From assembly GCA_964385045.1 (NCBI GenBank), contig CAYLNM010000093.1:1-17483 (forward strand): a stretch of 17,483 nt of DNA, in the 5' to 3' direction. The number at the start of each line of letters is the position of its first letter. Positions within the stretch are counted from its first letter, which is position 1. The notes under the pieces are model-generated. The model saw nothing but the letters and a program-made list of their open reading frames with translations, was not told the DNA's origin and did no database searches. This document shows positions 7,790 through 13,292 of the stretch, piece after piece. Both the position numbers and the translations under genes were made by a program. Origin of the DNA: CAYLNM01 sp964385045. GTDB taxonomy: Bacteria > Planctomycetota > Phycisphaerae > Phycisphaerales > SM1A02.

Positions 7790-7865
7790 GGGGCCGGGAC
7801 GGCGGTCCGGACCGGCCGGGACTGCGGGACGCGGCCGACGCTCGGGGGCCCGGCTGGGGCCGGGA

Positions 7866-8861
7866 TCAGGACGGCCGCTCGGCATCGGGGCCCTCGTCCG
7901 CGGCCGCCGCGACCGGCTCGGCGTCGTCGCCGTCCGCGGGGCCGTCGGTCGCGGCGGTCGCGGCGGTCGCCGCTCCCGCGGTCTTCGCCCCGTCCACCTC
8001 GGCCGCTGCCCCGCCCCCCGCCCCCGGGGCGTCGCCGTCGGCCCCGTCCTCGTCCTTCTTCACCGGCTTGGCCTCGGGCGTCCACTGCTCCGGGTGCAGG
8101 CGGTGGGCGAGGGTGCCCACGATCCGGTCCACGCCGCGGTGGACGTAGTCGTCGAGCTTCTCCCGCCGCCCGTCGGTGTGCACCACCCAGGCGACGGACT
8201 TGCGCATCCACTGCGACATGTCGACGTCGGCGATCTCGTCGGCCTCCCAGCGGCCGTGCGGGCCGGCGAAGCCGCCGTCCTCCTCCAGCACGTGGGTCTG
8301 CCGCAGCTCGCGGACGAACGTCCACAGGTAGTACGGCACGAACGGAAGGCAGAGGATGAAGAACCACTGCGTCAGGCGGTCGAACTTCGACGGCGGGGTG
8401 ACCTCGGCGGTGGCGTTCTTGCGGGCCTCGATGAGGCGAGCGCCGCCCGCGAGCACGTCCGGAACCTCGGCCTCCGGCGGCAGGGCCGCGTAGCCCACCG
8501 TCGTGCCCTTCATGAGCTCGAGCTCCGCCTTCCACTGCGACAGGTCGAGCGGTCGCAGGCCCGGATCGTCGCCCGCGTCGGCCTCGATGCCCTCGGGAAG
8601 CGCGGCCTCGGCGGCGGTGATGAGCTCCGCCGCGGTGCGCACGGCCGCCTCCCGCTCGTCCGGCGTGGCCTCCGGGTCGCCCGAGAGCCGGATCGCCTCG
8701 AAGGCGGCCTCGTAGACCGGGAACCGGTCGCTCATCGCCTGATCGCGCGGAATCGCGTAGGCGTAGTCGTAGACCCCCCAGAGTCCCAGCACGAGGCAGA
8801 TGAGGATCATCGCGATCCGCTGGATGAGGAACCGGGGCTGGAGCCGCGTGCGGACGGTCAT
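7866..8861 (-). CDS. Two-TM hypothetical membrane protein
   Basis: Not recognised as a named family; 331 aa. The first membrane segment is about 11-31 (FLIQRIAMILICLVLGLWGVY), the second about 165-184 (WFFILCLPFVPYYLWTFV). Between them lies a roughly 130-residue helical, acidic domain (DQAMSDRFPVYEAAFEAIRL...). After the second segment, 185-262 is a conserved-looking folded part with GRWEADEIADVDMSQWMRKSVAWVVHTDGRREKLDDYVHRGVDRIVG. From about 265 the protein is an Ala/Asp/Gly-rich tail, probably disordered. The start at 8861 is set by GGAGA at 8869-8873 (complement), whose surroundings nearly duplicate those before the DUF4870 start. An in-frame extension to 9218 is Pro/Arg-rich shadow sequence. 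It is divergent from the glycine-zipper gene and likely co-transcribed with DUF4870. Confidence 0.8.
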   Translation of the reverse strand: MTVRTRLQPRFLIQRIAMILICLVLGLWGVYDYAYAIPRDQAMSDRFPVYEAAFEAIRLSGDPEATPDEREAAVRTAAELITAAEAALPEGIEADAGDDPGLRPLDLSQWKAELELMKGTTVGYAALPPEAEVPDVLAGGARLIEARKNATAEVTPPSKFDRLTQWFFILCLPFVPYYLWTFVRELRQTHVLEEDGGFAGPHGRWEADEIADVDMSQWMRKSVAWVVHTDGRREKLDDYVHRGVDRIVGTLAHRLHPEQWTPEAKPVKKDEDGADGDAPGAGGGAAAEVDGAKTAGAATAATAATDGPADGDDAEPVAAAADEGPDAERPS

Positions 8862-9219
8862 GGGCGAGTCTCCGGGCGAGGCGTGGGCCCGGATCGTACG
8901 TGGTGCGGCCGGGCGGGATCGGGAGGTTCGCGGGCGGGGACGGCGATCGGGTGCGGTTCGGTCGGCTCGTGCGGTCCGGGGGAGGCGGGAAGGCGGGCCG
9001 GGCGCCGAGCCGCGGTCCGGAAAGGCCGCGGATGGCCCCCGGAGGTGGCGAGCAGGTCGCCCCCCCGCGTCCGTGGGCGGCGGCGGGTCGCACCACCGTG
9101 CCGGGGATGGAACAATCCCCCCGGGGCTCGGGTCGATCCCGCGAGGACGTCCGGCCCCGACGCGGTGCGGGGCCGCCCGACGCGATCCCGCGACCGCCAG
9201 CTCAGACGGAGGCTTCACG
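8862..9219. other. Divergent intergenic region
   Basis: This 358-base spacer separates two divergent genes and must carry promoters for both. SDs for both genes sit at its ends (8869-8873 complement; 9208-9212). TACGAT at 8893-8898 (complement) is a weak -10 candidate for the leftward gene without a convincing -35. I see no coding gene or RNA gene. Confidence 0.5.
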
Positions 9220-9504
9220 ATGCTCCAGCGAACCGCTTCCCGCCGCCACGTCCGCGGCCGTCACCTTCTTCTCGCCGGCCTGCTCGGCGGCACGGTCCTC
9301 GCGGCCGGCGGCTGCAGCGACGCCGAGGCCGGCGCCCTGCTCGGGGCGGGCATCGGCGCCCTCGCCGGACAGGCGATCGGCAACGACACCGAGGCGACCG
9401 TGATCGGCACCGCGGTCGGGGCCGGCGTCGGCTACGCGGCCGGCAACGAGTCCGACAAGCGCAAGGCCGCGTACCGCTACGACCGCCGGCACTACGACTA
9501 CTGA
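9220..9504 (+). CDS. Glycine-zipper lipoprotein-like small protein
   Basis: Small exported protein of 94 aa, probably envelope-anchored. A basic N-terminus (RTASRRHVRGRH) precedes the hydrophobic stretch LLLAGLLGGTVLAAGGC, with a likely lipidated or processed C32; the AGGC context is an imperfect lipobox. Residues 38-75 form a glycine-zipper pair, LLGAGIGALAGQAIG and VIGTAVGAGVGYAAG, typical of the Gly-zipper/Rick_17kDa-type outer-membrane family that inserts helical hairpins in membranes. The tail, KRKAAYRYDRRHYDY, is basic and Tyr-rich. The start is fixed by GGAGG at 9208-9212, seven bases before the ATG. Function within the family is mostly unknown; a structural envelope role is inferred. 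A strong hairpin follows. Confidence 0.85.
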   Translation: MLQRTASRRHVRGRHLLLAGLLGGTVLAAGGCSDAEAGALLGAGIGALAGQAIGNDTEATVIGTAVGAGVGYAAGNESDKRKAAYRYDRRHYDY

Positions 9505-9560
9505 GCCGCGCGACGGCCCCGGGGCACGCGCTCCGAGCCGCCCGCCCGCGACGAACACCG

Positions 9561-9590
9561 CGACGGCCCGCCCTGCCCGGCGGGCCGTCG
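9561..9590. terminator. Strong 12-bp hairpin between convergent genes
   Basis: CGACGGCCCGCC (9561-9572) pairs perfectly with GGCGGGCCGTCG (9579-9590) around a 6-nt loop. It lies 56 bases after the glycine-zipper stop and 75 bases after the leftward gene's stop, so it could terminate both. There is no U-tract, as is usual in very GC-rich genomes. Confidence 0.65.
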
Positions 9591-9665
9591 TCGCGCGCGG
9601 ATCACGGGGTCGACGGCATCGAACGTCCGGGCGGCGGGCGCCGCGCGGTCACGGCGCGGCTGCGC

Positions 9666-10370
9666 TCAGCCCGCCTTGCGGGAGCGCCGACGCCGGCCAC
9701 CGGTCGCCGCCTCCTCCTCGGCCTCGCGGATCACCTCGGGCACGATGGCGGCGACCGCCTCGTGCAGCTCGCGGTGCTCCGGGATCGCGTCGAGGCGGTC
9801 GAGCAGCTGATCGAGCCGCTTGATCGCGGCGAGCTCGCCGTCGATGAGGTCGACCGCGGCGTCGCCGAGGGCCTCGTGGGCGGCCTCCATCCAGTCGGCC
9901 ACGCCCTCGGCGTCGTCCCAGTCCGCCGGGGGCCGCACCTTGGTGCGGATGGTCGCACCCGGGGCGATCGCCACCACGGGGCACAGGCCGACGCTCGTGA
10001 CGGGCTCGTGGCAGACCGCGAGCACCGGGACCGACTGCTCCATCGCCATCAGGCGGATGCGGCGGGCGTCGGCGGCGACGAAGAACGGGGGGCGGAGCAG
10101 GTACAGGCCCGGCTCGACGAGCGCGTCCTCCTCGAGCGGCTCCTCCTCCTCGAGCACGGTCAGGCGGTCGGCGGCGAGGGCGGCCTCGAGCCGGGCCGTG
10201 CGTCGGTCGGCGAGGGCCCGCACGATGTCGGGGATCAGGTCGAAGGCGGCGGCGTCGCGGGCCGCCCGCAGCCCGCGGGCCAGCCGCTGCTCGGCCTCGA
10301 AGGCGTCGGTCGCCTCGGCGCACTCGGCCACCAGGCCGGCGAGGGCGGCCCGGGGGTCGGGGCGGCTCAT
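9666..10370 (-). CDS. Hypothetical protein, coupled to upstream gene
   Basis: Not recognised; 234 aa. The ATG at 10370 overlaps the upstream gene's TGA in an ATGA arrangement, indicating translational coupling. The first 80 residues are helical (ALAGLVAECAEATDAFEAEQRLARGLRAARDAAAFDLIPDIVRALADRRT). An acidic run, LEEEEPLEEDALVEPG, leads to a beta-rich middle (GLYLLRPPFFVAADARRIRLMAMEQSVPVLAVCHEPVTSVGLCPVVAIAPGATIRTKVRPP), then a helical part with IDGELAAIKRLDQLLDRLDAIPEHRELHEAVAAIVPEVIREAEEE and a basic tail. There is no signal peptide or membrane segment, so it is probably cytoplasmic. Coupling suggests that it works with the upstream product. In-frame extension to 11012 is a shadow of that gene. 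Confidence 0.8.
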   Translation of the reverse strand: MSRPDPRAALAGLVAECAEATDAFEAEQRLARGLRAARDAAAFDLIPDIVRALADRRTARLEAALAADRLTVLEEEEPLEEDALVEPGLYLLRPPFFVAADARRIRLMAMEQSVPVLAVCHEPVTSVGLCPVVAIAPGATIRTKVRPPADWDDAEGVADWMEAAHEALGDAAVDLIDGELAAIKRLDQLLDRLDAIPEHRELHEAVAAIVPEVIREAEEEAATGGRRRRSRKAG

Positions 10371-11038
10371 CGGCCGGCCTCCGGGGGGCGGCCGGCGGCG
10401 TCGCCGCCACCCGCATCGGCTCCGTCGGCGGAGCCGCGGGCCTCGACCTGGCGGCGGATCGAGTCGACCACGCCTCGCCAGTGCTCGATGACGTCGGGCA
10501 GCTCGTAGAGCAGGGCGTCGGCGAGGGCGACCGAGTCGCGGCGGGAGAGGGCGTCGCGGACGCCGCGGAGCTGGTCCTCGAGCGAGCGGACCGAGGCCGC
10601 GATCGGCTCCCCGTCGTGGCGGACCTCGTCGAGGCCGATGCCGACGGTCTGCAGCGACATGTCGATCGATCGCTGCACGAGCAGCCAGAGCTCGAGGGCC
10701 TCGCCGAGGCTCGCCATGCCCTCGGCGGTGTCGCCGACCTGCAGGGCCTCGGCCGCCGTCCGCTGCCGCTCGTCGATCTCGCCGAGCACGCCGGCGGCCT
10801 CGCCGAGGGTGCGGGCGACGAGCTCGACGCGGTCGGCCGAGACGAGATGGACCTCCGCGGCGGCCGAGGCGCACCGCTCGGCCGAGCCCAGCTCCGACTC
10901 GCCCCACCGCTCGCCGTCGACCACGACCTCGACGATCACCCGCCCGGCCGCCTCCGCCCGGGAGGCCGCCTCCGCGAGGGCGTCGCGGACCGAGCCCGCG
11001 TCCATCTCGCACGGTCGATCGTCCAGCAGCACCCGCAT
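10367..11038 (-). CDS. Hypothetical helical protein, first of a coupled pair
   Basis: Not recognised; 223 aa from ATG 11038 (MRVLLDDRPCEM). I chose this start because GGAGGAG (11045-11051, complement) is a near-perfect SD six bases upstream; the other in-frame ATG codons at 11044 and 11071 sit against or before that SD. Residues 1-60 look alpha/beta, including GRVIVEVVVDGERW. The rest is helical: ADRVELVARTLGEAAGVLGEIDERQRTAAEALQVGDTAEGMASLGEALELWLLVQRSIDMSLQTVGI, then ASVRSLEDQLRGVRDALSRRDSVALADALLYELPDVIEHWRGVVDSIRRQ, suggesting a helical bundle. The last 25 residues are a Gly/Ala/Asp-rich linker-like tail. No signal peptide or membrane segment. Its stop overlaps the next start (ATGA). Confidence 0.8.
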   Translation of the reverse strand: MRVLLDDRPCEMDAGSVRDALAEAASRAEAAGRVIVEVVVDGERWGESELGSAERCASAAAEVHLVSADRVELVARTLGEAAGVLGEIDERQRTAAEALQVGDTAEGMASLGEALELWLLVQRSIDMSLQTVGIGLDEVRHDGEPIAASVRSLEDQLRGVRDALSRRDSVALADALLYELPDVIEHWRGVVDSIRRQVEARGSADGADAGGGDAAGRPPEAGR

Positions 11039-11102
11039 GCGCATCTCCTCCGTGGGTCGTTCCGTCGTCATCGGTCGGCGAGATCGCCGGTCGCCATGAG
11101 CG

Positions 11103-11131
11103 ATTCTCGGACGCGGATCGGTCCCCGTCGA
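11103..11131 (-). promoter_or_regulatory. Candidate promoter for the coupled hypothetical pair
   Basis: On the minus strand, TCGACG (11126-11131), a 17-base spacer, then GAGAAT (11103-11108). Each hexamer matches the sigma70 consensus at four positions and spacing is ideal. It would give a leader of about 60 nt. Confidence 0.3.
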
Positions 11132-11265
11132 GTCGGGCTCCCGATCCGCCGGGGCCGATGGTCGGCCGGCAGCGCAGCTCGTGCCGCGCGGCTCGCGCCG
11201 CGCACGCAGGGACCGCCCGGACTGCGCGGCCGGGGGAACGTACGAGACCGGGGCGGGGCCGCGGC

Positions 11266-11838
11266 TCAGAGTCCCTCGAAGAGATCCGCCAGCTCGTCCG
11301 CGATCACCGGCGTCCCGCAGTCGACCCGCAGGGTGCCGTCCGGCGTCATCGTGACCAGCAGCGGCATCGCCGGGGTGATCATCATCAGCGACTGCGTGCG
11401 CTCCTCGCAGTCGCCGTACAGGGCCTTCACCACCTCCACGATCGTGGGGTAGTCCGGCGGCAGGACGAGCAACGGGTCGCGGCTGTTGCGCTCCACCGTG
11501 GCGGCGGCATCGAACTCCTGCCAGTCCTCGTTCTCCGCGAGGCTGAAGGCGATGCCGTCGAACAGGTGGCTCCACGGCGCCACGGGCACGAGCACGATCT
11601 GGTCGAGGTGCAGCCGGTGAAGGATGGCCTCGAAGAGCTCGGGGAGCTTCTCCCGCGCGACCGAGTGCGTGGTCGCACCCTCCGGCGGATCGGCATCGAC
11701 GTCCGGCGCGGCGATGTGGTGGCGCACCACCTCGTCACCGTTCAGCTGAATGAAGACGCAGTCGTTCTCGGGCGGCAGGGCCTCGAGTCCGTTGTCCTCG
11801 AGGATTCCCGTGAGCTCCGACGCTTCGACGAATTCCAC
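11266..11838 (-). CDS. Hypothetical cytoplasmic protein
   Basis: Not recognised; 190 aa, starting at GTG 11838 (VEFVEASELTGILEDNG). The start is chosen because AGGAGG (11845-11850, complement) lies six bases before the GTG; extension to 11922 would run through the promoter candidate. The sequence is acidic, with alternating strands and helices: CVFIQLNGDEVVRHHIAAPDVDAD, REKLPELFEAILHRLHLDQIVLVPVAPWSHLFDGIAFSLAENEDWQEFDAAATVERNS, DYPTIVEVVKALYGDCEERTQSLMMITPAMPLLVTMTPDGTLRVDCGTPVIADELADLFEGL. No signal peptide, membrane segment or known catalytic motif is visible. Base composition is slightly less extreme than its neighbours. It is 227 bases upstream of the coupled pair and divergent from the phosphatase gene. 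Confidence 0.75.
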   Translation of the reverse strand: MEFVEASELTGILEDNGLEALPPENDCVFIQLNGDEVVRHHIAAPDVDADPPEGATTHSVAREKLPELFEAILHRLHLDQIVLVPVAPWSHLFDGIAFSLAENEDWQEFDAAATVERNSRDPLLVLPPDYPTIVEVVKALYGDCEERTQSLMMITPAMPLLVTMTPDGTLRVDCGTPVIADELADLFEGL

Positions 11839-11893
11839 CGATGGCCTCCTGGGCGGACGAGCACGCACGACGTGGCCGGTCCCGCGCGGTCGG

Positions 11894-11922
11894 ATCCTGT
11901 ACGCTCGGGAGCGGTTCGTCAA
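11894..11922 (-). promoter_or_regulatory. Candidate promoter for the gene starting at 11838
   Basis: On the minus strand, TTGACG (11917-11922) is a five-of-six -35 match, followed by a 17-base spacer and CAGGAT (11894-11899), a weaker -10. The predicted leader is about 50 nt and contains the AGGAGG SD. Confidence 0.4.
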
Positions 11923-12075
11923 GAGCCGGGGTCCGAGAGCGTGCCGTGGTCCGGGGTCGCCCGGGGGGTGCCGAGGCCCCGGGCGCGGCCGCGGCGGACC
12001 CTGCCGGTCCGCTCCCGGCGACGGTCGAACGCCGGCCGCGAGCGCGTGCGGTCGCCCTGCCGCGACCGGCCCGCG

Positions 12076-12135
12076 CCCGGATCGCCCCCACCCGGACCGC
12101 TCCCGCCCGGACCGCTCCCGCCCGGACCGCTCCCG
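12076..12135. repeat. 15-bp direct tandem repeat, three perfect copies
   Basis: CCCGGACCGCTCCCG is repeated exactly at 12091, 12106 and 12121, preceded by one degenerate copy at 12076. It lies about 120 bases before the phosphatase start. It could be an iterated protein-binding site or simple slippage product. Confidence 0.85.
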
Positions 12136-12254
12136 CGCCGAGTAGCATGCGTCACGGACCGGTACCGAGCCGCAGCACGCTCCCGCCCGCTCCTGACGGT
12201 GGCCGCTCGCCCTTCTTCCTTCCTCGCACCCCGGACGCGTCGCGGGTCCCTCCG

Positions 12255-12719
12255 ATGCACACCTTCGTCTTCGTCTGCACCGGCAACACCTGTCGCAGCC
12301 CCATGGCCGAGGCGGTCGCCCGCCGCTGGATCCTCGAGGGCGGCCTCGGGGCCCCCGAGGACGGTCTGGCGGTCTCGGCGGGCGTCGCCGCGGCCGACGG
12401 CATGCCGCCGACCCCGGAGGCGGTGGAGGCGATGGGCGAGCTCGGCATCCCGGTCGAGGGCCGGTCGAAGCCGCTCAGCCGGGCGATGATCGAGCGGGCG
12501 ACCGCGGTGTTCTGCCTCACCGAGCGGCACGCCGAGGCCGCCCGCGAGCTGGTGGCCGACGACCCGCAGCTCGTGGCCCGGATCCAGCGGCTCGACCCCG
12601 AGGGCGACGTCGACGACCCGATCGGGCAGGGGCCCGAGGTCTACCGGGCGGTGGCGGACCGGCTTCTCAAGGTGGTGCCCGACGCGCTGCAGGCGTGGTC
12701 GCGGGCCGCGCGGATGTGA
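12255..12719 (+). CDS. ywlE: YwlE-type low-molecular-weight protein phosphatase
   Basis: Low-molecular-weight phosphatase, 154 aa, cytoplasmic. The catalytic loop CTGNTCRS is at 8-15 (C8-x5-R14-S15), immediately after a first beta strand, and the general-acid Asp is D121 in DDPIGQG. Tyrosine phosphatases of this fold usually carry Ile or Leu before the second loop cysteine; here it is T12, as in Bacillus YwlE, where the matching Thr11 gives specificity for phospho-arginine. That makes protein-arginine phosphatase the best inference, although a tyrosine phosphatase remains possible. It is followed 14 bases later by rpiB, the same gene order as ywlE-ywlF in Bacillus. No SD is obvious at the ATG at 12255. 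The partner kinase McsB is not in the window. Confidence 0.9.
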   Translation: MHTFVFVCTGNTCRSPMAEAVARRWILEGGLGAPEDGLAVSAGVAAADGMPPTPEAVEAMGELGIPVEGRSKPLSRAMIERATAVFCLTERHAEAARELVADDPQLVARIQRLDPEGDVDDPIGQGPEVYRAVADRLLKVVPDALQAWSRAARM

Positions 12720-12733
12720 GCGGGGCGAGCGCC

Positions 12734-13192
12734 ATGCGGATCGCGATCGGATCGGACCACCGCGGCATGGAGACCGTGGACCGCCTGCGGGAGTGGCTCG
12801 CCGCCGAGGGCCACGAGGTGCTGCCGCTCGGCGTGTGCACCGCCGACTCGTGCGACTACCCCGAGCCGGCGTGGAGCGTGGGCCGGGCGGTCGCCTCCGG
12901 CGAGGCCGACCGCGGGCTGCTGGTGTGCGGCTCGGGCATCGGCGTCTGCATGGCCGCCAACAAGGTCGACGGGGTGCGGGCCGCCCTCGTGCACGACGCC
13001 GAGGCCGCGACCATGACCCGCCGCCACAACGACGCCAACGTCCTCTGCCTCTCCGGCGACCGCACCGCGCCGCAGGCCGCGGTCGGCATCGTGCACGCGT
13101 TCCTCGACACGCCCTTCGAGGGCGGCCGCCACGCGCGGCGGGTCGCGAAGATCGCGGCGATCGAGGCGGGGCGGGATCCGGCGACGGCGTGA
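12734..13192 (+). CDS. rpiB: Ribose-5-phosphate isomerase B
   Basis: Interconverts ribose-5-phosphate and ribulose-5-phosphate in the non-oxidative pentose phosphate pathway; 152 aa, LacAB/RpiB family. Visible features are the N-terminal strand and GSDHRG (D8-H9, phosphosugar binding), the catalytic Cys C65 in LLVCGSGIGVCMAANK, VRAALVHDAEAA, and H98 in RRHNDANVLCLSG. These correspond to the known RpiB active site (Cys66 and His99 in E. coli). The ATG at 12734 is preceded by a weak GGGGCGAG SD. A longer in-frame start at 12695 would overlap the phosphatase gene and is not needed. The gene is 14 bases after the phosphatase, so the two are almost certainly one transcript, ended by the hairpin at 13208. 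Confidence 0.95.
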   Translation: MRIAIGSDHRGMETVDRLREWLAAEGHEVLPLGVCTADSCDYPEPAWSVGRAVASGEADRGLLVCGSGIGVCMAANKVDGVRAALVHDAEAATMTRRHNDANVLCLSGDRTAPQAAVGIVHAFLDTPFEGGRHARRVAKIAAIEAGRDPATA

Positions 13193-13207
13193 GGGCTCGG
13201 CGCGCGA

Positions 13208-13249
13208 CGCGGCCCGCGACGGAGTCCCGAGGGTCCGTCGCGGGCCGCG
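13208..13249. terminator. 16-bp perfect hairpin after rpiB
   Basis: The 16-base arms 13208-13223 and 13234-13249 (CGCGGCCCGCGACGGA and its complement) are perfectly inverted around a 10-nt loop. It begins 15 bases after the rpiB stop and is 43 bases from the convergent surface-protein stop. The strand after it is only mildly T-rich (GTTCGTTG). It is the best terminator candidate in the window. Confidence 0.75.
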
Positions 13250-13292
13250 GTTCGTTGCCGGCGGCGGTCGCGCGCCGGCTGCGAGGCCCCGA

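Larger units (their letters stand above)
11839..12254. other. Divergent intergenic region with 15-bp repeats
   Basis: This 416-base spacer separates the leftward hypothetical gene from the rightward phosphatase gene. It contains the leftward promoter candidate and a 15-bp tandem repeat. Frames crossing it give low-complexity Arg/Pro/Ser translations, so I see no gene. No clear SD or promoter for the phosphatase gene was found. Confidence 0.5.

Noticed and set aside
7278..10508. A 1076-codon open frame on the plus strand
   Set aside because: It runs antisense to four genes with clear motifs and good SDs; its translation is Arg/Gly/Pro/Ser-rich with no family resemblance. Such frames are expected at this GC content.
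11186..11203. 7-bp GC hairpin (GCGCGGC/GCCGCGC) considered as a terminator for the gene ending at 11266
   Set aside because: Short stem, no U-tract and over 60 bases from the stop; too likely by chance in this composition.
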